Part shown: positions 33,072 through 42,785 of the stretch, in pieces
How positions within the stretch are numbered: position 1 is the stretch's first letter
How the letters are laid out: every line of letters starts with the position of its first letter
Origin: Ryuthela nishihirai
Taxonomy: Eukaryota > Arthropoda > Arachnida > Araneae > Heptathelidae
NCBI GenBank assembly: GCA_038380435.1
Contig: JAWZYU010000013.1
Coordinates: 66,234,446 to 66,298,445 of the forward strand
DNA: 64,000 nt
Direction: 5' to 3'
The notes under the pieces: model-generated
Told to the model about the DNA's origin: nothing
What the model saw: only the letters and a program-made list of their open reading frames with translations
Database searches by the model: none
Program-made: the position numbers and the translations under genes

Positions 33072-33335
33072 TTATGAATTCAGCTGTTATTTCTATTGGA
33101 TTTTCGAAGTTTGCTGAGTTGCAGTAAAAAAAAAAAAACTATTTCAGCTCGGGAAATGGAACACATAGCGTTTGCGGTTTTTCTAATCCATTAAATATCT
33201 GCTCATTGCATCTAAACTGCCAGTAATGATAGTTACGGCTGACTATCCAAGGATCTCATATATGACACTTTTCACCTAAGATGCCTTCTTGAAGAATGTT
33301 TACTGTGCCCAAGACTTACAGATAATTTTAATTGA

Positions 33336-33506
33336 ATGCATTCAACGTATAACGTACAACAGTCGACAGATCAACGCTTAAAACCATTAACCAAAGATAT
33401 CGAAAAATTTTTCAAAATCAAGGAAAAATTATCAACTATGATAGGTCATTCATTTATTGCCATGGAACAATCATTATTTCAAGCAGAACAGAGAAATGCA
33501 TTTCAG
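33336..33506 (+). CDS. Candidate 5' coding exon, 57 codons
   Basis: An ATG preceded in frame by TGA opens 57 codons without a stop to a donor TTTCAG|GTAAAC at 33507. An acceptor-like CTTACAG ends at 33321. The peptide has a charged amphipathic middle (TKDIEKFFKIKEKLSTMIG) and ends SLFQAEQRNAFQ, entering the donor in phase 0. The protein is not recognised. The frame runs only a few codons past the donor before TAG at 33528, so a short AT-rich chance ORF remains possible. Confidence 0.3.
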
Positions 33507-33954
33507 GTAAACGATCATTATTTTAAATAGCATCATAATTTGCGACTTCTTAAAATTCCTCATTCATATTATGAGACAAAAAGGAATCCTCTGGAATAAT
33601 GCATAGGCCACAATGCACCTTTTCGTAGTTTACTATTAGTAGGAACTAAGAACATTTGTCATGAAAGCTTTGTTATACTATCCCATTATTTTCATCATAA
33701 TCATTCACAACAGTTCATTCTGTTCATTAACATTTAATTGATTTTTTAAACGAAGAAGTTCAAATTAAACCTGAGTAATTGTATACTTTTCGGACAGGTC
33801 AGAAAGACAATATGTATAAAAGTTGCAAACAAAGCAACAAAACATTAATCCATTTCTCCAAGCTCAAAAGCAGAAATCATTACATGGTATGGTGATTTGG
33901 AACTTTAAATGATGCGAGTTTTGAATATAGAAAGCAGTGGTGGATAGAGAGTAT

Positions 33955-34512
33955 TGTTACGACAGATGAACGCGCTACAGTGACTTCACGAGTTAACGTG
34001 ATTGTAACCCTCGTGTGTGCTTCTACGTGAGATTCAATTAGCCAACGATTTGGAACTTAGAACAGTTCAGAAGAAGAAGAATGAAAATATAGCAGTGTGC
34101 AGTGTGTTAAAGTTCTGAGATCTGAAAGGTTGTTCAGATGGTTTGAGTCTGTGCGCGATAAGTAAAAGTCAAGAAGTATCTTGTATTGGTGTGTGCACGG
34201 GCGGTAGTTATGTTTTGCTAGAGGATACGTCTAGTGATCTAACAAGAAGAAGGATTCTTTATACCTGGTATATAAGGTATTCAAGAGACACGACAGACAG
34301 TATAGAGGTAAAAGTTTAGTAGTATAGACTGAGCTGTGTTGTGTACTCTGTGCAGGAATGTTAATGACTTTTGCATGTTAGTAGTCGATTTGTTTATGAA
34401 AAACTACATCCATATTTTCTTTGTAACGATTTGCATTGTATTACATTTGGCTTTAAAATATAGTTATTATTACTCACGTCCAGTGCATATCCGTATTTTG
34501 TAATTCGCAACA
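33955..34512 (+). mobile_element. Solo LTR of a Ty3/gypsy-type retrotransposon
   Basis: A 558-bp segment starts TGTTACGACAG and ends TTCGCAACA, flanked by the direct 4-bp repeat GTAT (33951-33954 and 34513-34516). A promoter-like GTATATAAGG lies at 34268-34277. The TG..CA ends, size, target-duplication length and TATA position fit an LTR; no second LTR or internal domain adjoins, so it is a solo LTR left by recombination. The orientation follows the TATA box. Its relation to the gypsy fragments at 40-46 kb is unknown. Confidence 0.7.
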
Positions 34513-34654
34513 GTATTTTAAACACCAATGATGATACAGAACAAGTAAAAATAACCATTTTACGCACCGGTTATAAACCATAAAGGCCATCTGCTTCTTG
34601 CTGTTCCTTGGCAGCACCGGATATTTCACTGATACATAGAAGAGAATTGTCTCT

Positions 34655-35205
34655 CACTCGGAAGCGTGTAAGCCTCGTTATCTGCACTTCGTAGTTTCGA
34701 CTATGAGAGCATTCAGAATTATCTTTGCTAATCCTCCCCCTCCCCAAGGTGAGAAAGGGGACATCGATGGGGTTGGAAAAGCCGCCGTTCGATGGGTCGG
34801 ATCTAAAGTTACGCATTAGAAGTTAAACCACGCATTAGAAGCTAATAATCTTCCAAGATTTATCCAGGTCTCCTCTATAGGTCTTAAGGACCCCAATGGC
34901 TCCGAGAAGGACACCGGACAGCTCTTAGGAGACATATGGAACCCCCCCCCCCCCGTCAAGACGGCGTGTTCCTTAACATGCACAGGAGATGGCTCTCTTG
35001 CTCACAGGGCCACCATATGTCTTCTAAGAGCTGTCTGGTGTCCTTCTCGGAGACTTTGGGGTCCTTAAGACCTATAGAGGAGACCTGGATAAATCCTGGA
35101 AGATCATTAGCTTCTAATGCGTGGTTTAACGGTAGAGCGCTCTGGCATGTATGTATCTAGAAAGTTACGGGTTAAATCCACGCCCCCCCCCCCCCCGCGT
35201 GACCG
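34655..35205. repeat. Inverted repeat built from decayed SINE sequence
   Basis: A decayed plus-strand SINE (34655-34800: GATGGGGTTGGAAAAGCCGC) runs into an inverted repeat whose arms are 34823-34940 and about 35010-35129 (TTAAACCACGCATTAGAAGC and inverse; CTCTATAGGTCTTAAGGACC and inverse). A tRNA-like head (GTGGTTTAACGGTAGAGCGC, ACGGGTTAAATCC) at 35117-35185 ends it, with long C and T runs. Confidence 0.7.
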
Positions 35206-35700
35206 ATATTTTTTTTTTTCCAGATGAAAAATTACTGAAGTTTATTTCTACAGGCAATCTATGGTGTGTACTAATGTTGCCTATCATTATTTCAATAAGC
35301 TGCTCTATCAATCAGTAGCAAATGCAGAGATTTCCTGTTGCAATAGAATTCAAGGAATATTTTTGCGGAAGAAATGACTTCTGAGGATGCATTGGACCCG
35401 TACCAATCATTAGCAAAATATATTTGGCCGATGGCAATGGTTATACCATCATGCTTCATAACTATTGCATGAGATATCTGCAGGCTCAACGTCCGATAAA
35501 TCAGATGATCTTTGATGGGTGTACACACGTCAATACATTGTTCAACTGATAACGAACATAATGATGTTCGTTATCAGTTGAAAAATGATAGGTCGGAACG
35601 TTGTGAAGGGTTTTATAATTAAATCCATGTTGCGCGCAACTCCGCGAGCTGTGAAATTACATCACCAGAATAACCTGTGTGGCCATTTGCATATTGTTAT
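35206..35700. other. Unassigned stretch with a hairpin
   Basis: A perfect hairpin at 35541-35582 (arms TTCAACTGATAACGAACAT and inverse, 4-base loop). Otherwise no feature is recognised. Confidence 0.45.
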
Positions 35701-35703
35701 GTA

Positions 35704-38078
35704 CAGGGGCGTAGCCACGGGGGGGGGATGGGGGGAGGCTCCACCCAAAATAACTCGGAGTTGGTAAAATTCGAAGCGACTTCGTAAAATCTAGATGAGT
35801 TGTGAAAATTTGTGATCTTTTTTTGCAAAATTAAGGGGACTTGTCAAAATCGAGGCAATTTGGCAAATCTAGGGAGTTTGGAAAATAGAGAGACGTCAAA
35901 ATTTAGAGCAGTTGGCAAAATTCGAAGCCACTTCGTAAAATACAGGTGAGTTGGAAAAATTGGGACAACTTGACAAAATCTTAAGGAGTTGGCAAAATTC
36001 GGAGTCACTTGGCAAAATCGTGGGGAGTTGGGTTGGTGGGTTGTTTTACCCCTGAGCGGCACTTTTTTGCACCATGGGCTAAATGGCCAGGTCACATGGA
36101 TCCCGAAGGCTCAGAGAAGGTTGGGAGAGGGGACCCACTGGAACAGTTGTGGGAGACAGATGATAGCCTCCCGTCAAGGCCATCGAGCGTGTTCTTTAAC
36201 GTGCACAGGGTATAGCTCTCCCGCACACGGGGCCACGGCTTAACGTCCCCTCCGACGGACGGCGGCCCCTCCAAGCCCATCGGTGTCCCCTACTGACCGT
36301 GGGCAGGGCGGGGAATTTTGCGGAGATAAATCTCAACGCTGACCCAGCTGGGACTCGAACCTGGGAAGTACAGATTACGAGTCTGGCGCGCTACCGACTG
36401 AGCCACCCCCGCCCACAAAATCGTGGGAAGTTGGCAAAATTCAGGTGAGATGTAAAAATTGGGATGTTTTATGTAAAATTATGACGAGTTGACAAAACTT
36501 AGAGAGTTGACAAAACTTAGGGAGTTGACAAAATCTAGGGGAAGCTGGCAAAATTCAGAGTGATTTGGTAAAATCGTGGGGAGTTGTCAAAATTCGGAGT
36601 GACTTTTCAAAATCGTAGGGAGTTGGCAAAATTCAGGTGAGCTATAAAAATAGGGATTTTTTTCTGTAAAATTATTGCTAGTTGGCAAAACGTAGGGAGT
36701 TGGCAAAATCTAGGGGCAGTTAGCAAAATTCGGAGTGACTTGGCAAAATCGTGGGGGGTTGGCAAAATTCAGATGAGATATAAAAATTGGGATTTTTTTG
36801 TAAAATTATGGAAAGTTGGCAAAATTCGGAGTGACTTGACAAAATCGTGGAGACGACAAAATTCAGGTGAGATGTAAAAATTGCAATCTTTTTTCTATAA
36901 AATTATGTCGTGTTGGCAAAATCGAGGCAACTTCGCAATATTTAGGAGAGTTGGCAAATCTTAGGGGAGCTGGCAATATTCAGAATGACTTTGCAAAAAT
37001 CAGGTGAGATGTAAAAATTTGAATTTTGTTTTCTGTACAATTGTGGCGAGATGGTAAAATCGAGGAAACTTGGCAAAATCTAGGGCAGTTGACAAAATTC
37101 GAATCCACTTGGCAAAATACGGGCGAGTTTCGAAAATTGGGATTGTTTTTGTAAAACTTAGGAGAGTTGACAAAATCGAGAAAACTTGGAAAAATTTTGG
37201 GGAGTTTGAAAAATTTGAAATGATTTGGCAAATTCAGGAGAGATGTAAAATTGGGATTGTTTTGTGAAATTAAGGAGAGGTGCTAAAACCTAGAACTCTT
37301 GGCAAAATTCGAATCCACTTGGTAAAGTACAGGTGAGTGGAAAAAATTGGGATTGGTTTTGTGAAATTAAGGAGAGTTGGCAATATCGAGAACTCTTGGC
37401 AAAATTTAGGGGAGTTGGCAAAATTCGAAGCCAACTTGGTAAAATACAAGGGATTTGTGAAAATTGTGCCTTTCTTGTGCAATTAAGGAGAGTTGATAAA
37501 ATTCGAAGTGACTTGGCAAATACAGGGTAGATGTAAAAATTGCGATTTTTTTCTGTAAAATTATGGCGAATTAGGGGAGTTGGCGAAATTCGAATCCACT
37601 GGGTAAAATAGAGGCGAGTTGGCAAAATCTAGGGTAGTTGGCAAAATGCGAATCCACTTGATGAAATATAGGCGAGGTATGAAAATTGGGATTGGGTTTG
37701 TGAAATTAAAAAGAGTTGACAAAATAGAGAAAACTTAACAAAATATTGGGAACTTTGAAAATGTTGAAGTCACTTGACAAAGAAGGAGAGATACAAAGAT
37801 AGGACTGGTATTAGGTTTCTGAAATTAAGGAGATTTGGCCAAATCAGGCAAAATTCACACTGGCTTGCTACAATTCCGACGAGATATGAATATTGGGATA
37901 ATTTCCGTGAAATTATGGCTAGTTGGCAAAATTCAATAGAGTCGTGAAAATTTCCCCCCACCCCCACCGAGCGAAAATCTATACATTATTTGCTCAGTTG
38001 GCAAAATTTGATTTCCGAGTTGGAATTTTTTTTATTTCCATCCCCTCCCTACAACCATAGTCCTTCGCTATGCCCCTG
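35704..38078. mobile_element. Tandem array bracketed by inverted CAGGGGCGTAGC termini
   Basis: The left end CAGGGGCGTAGCCACGGG and the right end, inverse of CAGGGGCATAGCGAAGGAC, bracket 2.4 kb. Inside, a short motif close to AGTTGGCAAAATTCGG recurs every roughly 18-25 bases in dozens of variants. Longer blocks holding GGGATTTTTTTCTGTAAAAT recur every roughly 150-250 bases, a higher-order pattern. A SINE (36032-36415) is inserted. There is no transposase. It may be a non-autonomous DNA element whose interior is a satellite, or a satellite that happens to lie between related ends. Confidence 0.6.
36032..36415 (-). repeat. SINE family 1 inserted in the tandem array
   Basis: Full-length minus copy from TTGGTGGGTTGTTTTACC to the head complement CTGAGCCACCCCCGCC. 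The array unit CAAAATCGTGGGGAGTTGG at 36013-36031 is repeated after it at 36416-36434 with one change, giving a 19-bp target duplication. Confidence 0.85.
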
Positions 38079-38448
38079 CACAATAACACTGAGAGAAAAT
38101 CAAAACAGTCAATAAAACTAAGCTTAACTAGTCTCGCTTAAACTTTCGACCGAGGTGATGCACTGCAACAGCTGACGCTGATCGCTGTCGTCTATCCAAG
38201 TTGTCTTCCGCTCCAAGGCGAGGTCATGATTCTTGCAGAATGAACTGTTCAATTTGCCGAAAGCCTCTTAGTTCCGGTCCTTTTTTTCCCCCATACTATA
38301 ATTTAGGGAAGAATTGCCGGTTGGTGTCCCCCTTCGACTATATGTTCACTCATAGTAGAATTTTTTTTTATGATTACAGCTCTCACTGCAACATTTATCT
38401 GCCAGATGGTTTAGTGAAAAGCTCTGACGCCACGTCAAGGCACCATCC
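38079..38448. other. Unassigned stretch before the 105-bp satellite
   Basis: No gene is recognised. The open frame 38201-38470 is Cys/Ser rich but crosses into the satellite and has no support. Confidence 0.35.
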
Positions 38449-39253
38449 ATGTCAGAGTGTTTTGCTCTAACCCAGGAGAAAACCCCTCCACACATAGGCA
38501 GCTAATGTGGAAGGAAAAAGAGGGATCCGGTTTCGTTACTGACATGTCAGAGTGTTTTGCTCTAACCCAGGAGAAAACCCCTCCACACATAGGCAGCTAA
38601 TGTGGAAGGAAAAAGAGGGAACCGGCTCCATTAAATGTCATTACTGATATGTCAGAGTGTTTTGCTCTAACCCAGGAGAAAACCCCTCCACACATAGGCA
38701 GCTAATGTGGAAGGAAAAAGAGGGAACCGGCTCCATTAAATTTCATTACTGACATGTCAGAGTGTTTTGCTCTAACCCAGGAGAAAACCCCTCCACACAT
38801 TGGCAGCTAATGTGGAAGGAAAAAGAGGGAACCGGCTCCATTAAATGTCATTAGTGATATGTCAGAGTGTTTTGGTCCTGCCATCCTCTCAGATCTCCTA
38901 CTGTAGCATATAAACTGACAGGCTCCTGTCAGACCTCTGTGGCAAGCAGCTGCTTGAGGGGGTATTTTTTTATTTTTTTGCTCTAACCCAGGAGAAAACC
39001 CCTCCACACATAGGCAGCTAATGTGGAAGGAAAAAGAGGGATCCGACTCCATTAAATGTCATTACTGATATGTCAGAGTGTTTTGCTCTAACCCAGGAGA
39101 AAACCCCTCCACACATAGGCAGCTAATGTGGAAGGAAAAAGAGGGATCCGGCTCCATTAAATGTCATTACTGATATGTCAGAGTGTTTTGCTCTAACCCA
39201 GGAGAAAACCCATCCACACATAGGCAGCTAATGTGGAAGGAAAAAGAGGGATC
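38449..39253. repeat. 105-bp satellite, seven units
   Basis: Units begin ATGTCAGAGTGTTTTGCTCT at 38449, 38544, 38649, 38754, 38859, 39070 and 39175. Most are 105 bp; the first is 95. The units hold CCCAGGAGAAAACCCCTCC and AGCTAATGTGGAAGG and differ by few bases, so the array is recently homogenised. The fifth unit is split by an insert at 38875-38980. Confidence 0.95.
38875..38980 (+). mobile_element. Short retroelement-like insert in the satellite
   Basis: About 106 bp absent from other units, starting GTCCTGCCATCCTCTCAG and ending GAGGGGGTATTTTTTTATT before the unit resumes at GCTCTAACCC; TTTTG repeats on both sides. Its last part (38932-38967) is identical to 52014-52049, where it is also followed by AT-rich tail-like sequence. 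This fits a 5'-truncated retroelement 3' end. Confidence 0.55.
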
Positions 39254-39254
39254 A

Positions 39255-39992
39255 TAAATAAGCTTTCTTAACAGTTTTCTTTCCTTTCTCCATCCCATTT
39301 ATTCGATGTCTTCATGATGGAGTTAACCGCCTTAACTGGAGCAAAGAGAGTTTCCTTCTTTTTTAATCTAGGAACCTGCTGGGACTTTCCTTTCAAGGGC
39401 ACTGGGACGAATATCGACTTATAGAGTGCATTATAGTCCATTTCACTCATCTTACTTGGCCGTTTGACCTGTCCTCTAGTATAATTGTCTGAACTTTCCT
39501 GTCCTTTTCCCCACATATTCATAATTTTCTCCTTGGCACTCATTCTGCTGTATTCTGGGGTAGGAACTTCTATCATACCAGAAGGTACCTTTGGGAACTG
39601 TTGTGGAGGCGATTTAATAGGTCTCTTCGCAGAAGGGATTTCTTGGCAATGTTTCTCCGCTCCAGCTCTTTAAGATCTTCTCCTTGGCACTCATTCCTTT
39701 GTTATCACAGGCAGGAACTTTTATCGTACCAGGATACACTTTTCCAAGCTTCGGAGGAGGCTGTTTAAGAACTCTCTTAGTAGAAGGATCTGTTGACAAT
39801 ATCTCACTTTTCCAACTCTTCATAATCTTATCTTTTTCACTGTTTACACTGTTCTATGTTGCAGGACTTTGAATCCTACCAAGATGTCCTATTTCCAAAT
39901 GTGGTGGTTTAAGAAATGTCTTGGTAGAAGGATCTGGCGACAATTGCTGTAATCTCCAAGTGTTCATTATATTCTTCTTCTTGTTTGAGTTT
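39255..39992 (-). pseudogene. Repeat-protein gene fragment, roughly 50-residue units, frameshifted
   Basis: The minus strand encodes about four units. Recurrent landmarks are MSAKEKILKSW / MSAKEKIMNMW / DKIMKSWKSE, DPSTKRVLKQPPP / SAKRPIKSPPQQF, and VYPGTIKVPA / VPSGMIEVPT. The chain reads from about 39992 to a stop near 39268, ending MKTSNKWDGERKENC. An in-frame stop breaks the first linker and a one-base shift near 39640-39660 separates the second and third units, while both sides remain clearly coding-like. It is a decayed gene, or an exon with consensus errors. The family is not recognised; basic, Pro-rich, with no membrane segment. Confidence 0.5.
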
Positions 39993-40003
39993 TCAAAAGG
40001 GCG

Positions 40004-40666
40004 GTGTTGGAAAGGTTCGATAGTGAGGCGCCATTAGCCACCCGCCTACACAAATTCACAAGCTGTCAGCAAATGGCGAATGAGAGTGTCCGGGAGTATC
40101 CTGCCCGCATTCGGACCTGGGCCTATCAGTTTTTGGGAACAGCAGGAAGAAACATGGACAGCGAGGATCAGGGAATCGGCGATCAGATGCGCCTTGCCCA
40201 GTTTTTGGCGGGCCTGGCCCCGCGGCTCAAGCGGTTCGTACTGTCTCATAACCCCCGCACATTTGAGGAGGCTTTAGCAAAAGCTACACTGGAGGAGAGC
40301 AATGAGCGTGCCTCCGGACGAACGCCAGCCATACGAGCACTTGACGAGGAAACCCCTGCTAGGAACACAGAGTCGAACCCTCTGCCCCAGCTACAGGATC
40401 TGTTGGCAGTCTTTCCGCTATGCCAGATCCAGGCAGATCTAGTACGTTTGGGGGAGCGCCTCCACCAGATTGAGGGACAACGAGAGAGGAGCCATACCAG
40501 TCAGCCCCAGCAACAGCGGCACCCCTGGGCGGATCGCCAGGGTGTCACGTGCTTTGCGTGCGGTGGAGTGGGCCATTACGCCTGTCAGTGTGCGTCGCCC
40601 CCGACCCTACGCCCACGTGACCCGCAATACCAAACAGAACGAAACTGGCAGCAAAATCGAGACTGA
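40004..40666 (+). CDS. gag: Gypsy gag fragment with zinc knuckle
   Basis: A 220-codon open frame, 5' truncated, starting inside the capsid region (LERFDSEAPLATRLHKF, VREYPARIRTWAYQF). The nucleocapsid part has a CX2CX4HX4C knuckle, CFACGGVGHYACQC, near residue 185; the inverted copy has Arg at one inner Cys. It ends with TGA at 40664, within the target-duplication zone of the nested element. Gag would package element RNA into particles. No promoter or LTR is left, so expression is unlikely. Confidence 0.85.
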   Translation: MLERFDSEAPLATRLHKFTSCQQMANESVREYPARIRTWAYQFLGTAGRNMDSEDQGIGDQMRLAQFLAGLAPRLKRFVLSHNPRTFEEALAKATLEESNERASGRTPAIRALDEETPARNTESNPLPQLQDLLAVFPLCQIQADLVRLGERLHQIEGQRERSHTSQPQQQRHPWADRQGVTCFACGGVGHYACQCASPPTLRPRDPQYQTERNWQQNRD

Positions 40667-40679
40667 GCAACTCCACGGA
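40665..40679. repeat. Target-site duplication, left
   Basis: GAGCAACTCCACGGA, repeated exactly at 42550-42564. The uninterrupted site is visible in the inverted gypsy copy near 45945-45960 as GAGTAACTCCACGGA. Confidence 0.9.
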
Positions 40680-40759
40680 TTCCAACCTCGGACTTCAAGA
40701 TAGTAAGACGTGTTCGCTAGTGCTCTCTGTTTTCCACGTGTTTGTGAATTCAGCTAACA

Positions 40760-41755
40760 ATGGATATCAATAAGGACTCCAGATTAAATCGTTGTTTCAA
40801 GTTTTTACATCGTGATCTCAGCTATGAGACTTTCGTGACTATATTGGCCAACAATAAGGACCCAGCTGCTATTGAAGTCGCACAAAGTATTTCCAAAGAT
40901 ATCACCATTATTACTTTTGCCTCTGAAGACGCTGCGGATGATTTTGCCGCTGATCCGAACCTGGTCTTTCCCACGGACCAGCCCATCGCATTCAAGCGCC
41001 TAGGATATCCCCAGGAAAAAGTTTTCATCTCTAAACTACCATTCTTCATCCCTAACTGTGACATCGTGGACGCCCTCAAGCCATATGGCATTGTAAAAAG
41101 CATTGCAGAAGAGTTCCTGAACCTCCCGGGATTGGAATCCATCCGGACGGGTACGAGGGTAGTCCACATGGAGATGAAGAAAATGGTACCCAATTTCCTC
41201 CACATCTCTACCTTTTCGGCTGCAATTAATTACTCTGGCATGATCCGGCTTTGCAAGTGGTGCAGGCTCCCAGGCCACATCATAAAGGACTGCGAAGCCT
41301 TCGCCAAGAAGAACCTGCCACCTCCCGCATCAAAATCGGTCATAATTTCGGACTCTATCTCGACCACCAACTCTTCGCAACTGCTGGCACCAACCTCCAT
41401 TCAAAGAGAAGAAGTTCAGGATGCTCCAAAAGAAATTCCCGCTCCTGAAGAGTCAGCTCCTTCTACTCCCCTTCAACAAAAAAGAAAGCACCTTCCCTCT
41501 CCATCGGATTCACCTTCTGCCTCTGAGTCTACTGCCCATCAGAAGAAAAAACAGCCAGCTCCTGACTCGCCTTCCTCATTAATAGGTAATATTCAAAATT
41601 TCATCATAGATCGATCCACCTCCCCCTCTATTACTCTAAATTCTGACCCCCCTGATTTTCTTGAAAACTTTGAGGACCTCCTTGATTTTCTAAAATTTCT
41701 TATTAACCCTAAATTAGCCTCCTCCGAATGGGAAATCCCCCCCCCCCCACCTTAA
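40760..41755 (+). CDS. ORF1p-like protein, RRM-like fold and CCHC knuckle, intact
   Basis: 331 codons from ATG to TAA without interruption. Residues 87-145 (EKVFISKLPFFIPNCDIVDA and onward) look like an RNA-recognition motif. Residues 165-178 form a CX2CX4HX4C knuckle, CKWCRLPGHIIKDC. The C-terminal third is Ser/Pro/Lys-rich and disordered-like (LPSPSDSPSASESTAHQKKK), ending in a poly-Pro run. RRM plus knuckle is the architecture of type II ORF1 proteins of LINEs, RNA-binding chaperones for the element RNA. It lies alone between target duplications. Alternative: a host-captured knuckle protein carried by a retroelement. Confidence 0.7.
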   Translation: MDINKDSRLNRCFKFLHRDLSYETFVTILANNKDPAAIEVAQSISKDITIITFASEDAADDFAADPNLVFPTDQPIAFKRLGYPQEKVFISKLPFFIPNCDIVDALKPYGIVKSIAEEFLNLPGLESIRTGTRVVHMEMKKMVPNFLHISTFSAAINYSGMIRLCKWCRLPGHIIKDCEAFAKKNLPPPASKSVIISDSISTTNSSQLLAPTSIQREEVQDAPKEIPAPEESAPSTPLQQKRKHLPSPSDSPSASESTAHQKKKQPAPDSPSSLIGNIQNFIIDRSTSPSITLNSDPPDFLENFEDLLDFLKFLINPKLASSEWEIPPPPP

Positions 41756-42014
41756 AGCTCTTAAAAAAACGCTATCCAAGGGCGGTTGCATTTTGCCGAA
41801 GTATCGAGACCTTTACCTCTCTGCTTTAGGCAAATGCCCGCAGAGAGAGTGCTTTTCTATTTGGGACTTCCTCCAATTAGTAAAGAATCTCCTCCCTCTT
41901 TTTAAATAATTCACTATTCTTCCGTTTTTAAATTATTTTCCGTTCAAAATTAGCCCTTTTCCATCTTTTTTACTCATTTAGCGATCAAAATTCTGCCTCC
42001 TCTCCATTCCTCAC

Positions 42015-42160
42015 TCTCAGCCAATCCCTAAATTCCTATATCCTCGTTGGCTGAGACCCCTCTTGCCCACTCGTCTCCGTTAGCGTCAAACCTAACCAAC
42101 TTCCAGCTCCCGCTCTCAGCCAATGCCAAAATTCCTTCAATCCCATTGGCTGTGACGTCA
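42015..42160. promoter_or_regulatory. Twin CCAAT hairpins and a CRE in the element's 3' region
   Basis: Two hairpins (42015-42056 and 42115-42152) have arms CTCAGCCAAT and ATTGGCTG or TTGGCTGAG, so each carries CCAAT boxes in both directions. TGACGTCA follows at 42153-42160. CCAAT and CRE motifs are common in promoters; a regulatory role here is inference. Confidence 0.35.
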
Positions 42161-42549
42161 GCGATCGATTTCCATCATCTCGCTGCTCTGACGCTACTTT
42201 TGGCTTTATTTCTCCCCCCCCCCCCTTCAAATTATTGCTCCCCCGTCCACAATTTTAATGTTTAGCCTACTTAACACTAAATTATCACTAAATTATACCC
42301 TTCTCCCCCTTTTTTCTCTCTCATTCCACGATTTTCGCGACACTTACCAACTTTGGAGCAAAATAAGATCTGTGCAAACTTTCGGCCTTTCCTTCCACCC
42401 TTGCCTCTAAAAATTAAAATTCCAATTTTTAACATCTTCTCCCTCACTCTATCACCCACAGAAGACATTGGCTCGTGGTCCTGATGATAAGCAGGCCGAG
42501 GCTTGCTTTACAAATAGGACCAGCATTTAGAGGGATGTGAAAGAAGAAG

Positions 42550-42564
42550 AGCAACTCCACGGAG
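42550..42564. repeat. Target-site duplication, right
   Basis: GAGCAACTCCACGGA, identical to 40665-40679; gypsy sequence (GTACCCGCTGGACGAGAG) resumes directly after it. Confidence 0.9.
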
Positions 42565-42785
42565 TACCCGCTGGACGAGAGAGAATGGATTACCCTTTAC
42601 CCCCCCCCCCCTCAGCGAACTCGAGATCAGGGTAGAGAAGAGTTACGACAAGCCAACCACCATACGGCTCCATTAAACTAGATCGGGAGGGAAGCCCCAG
42701 ATGCACTTCCCAAAGTCCCCTCGAAGCGTCAGCCGTCCGCATTGCCCCGTGTGCCATACTATGCAGTGATGAAAATTCACCTATT

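Larger units (their letters stand above)
40680..42549 (+). mobile_element. ORF1-only non-LTR retroelement (HAL1-like layout), 1870 bp
   Basis: An insertion flanked by a perfect 15-bp direct repeat, with the empty site seen in the sister gypsy copy. It holds an 80-bp leader, one intact 331-codon ORF with ORF1 features, and an 800-bp C-rich, AT-rich 3' part ending GATGTGAAAGAAGAA. No endonuclease or reverse transcriptase is present, yet both ends are clean, so it is probably not a simple truncation. It would need an enzyme from another LINE. The layout parallels mammalian HAL1 (ORF1 without ORF2). Confidence 0.7.

Noticed and set aside
41036..41278. Minus-strand frames within the 331-codon ORF1
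   Set aside because: Antisense shadows of an ORF that has a zinc knuckle and RRM-like region on the plus strand.
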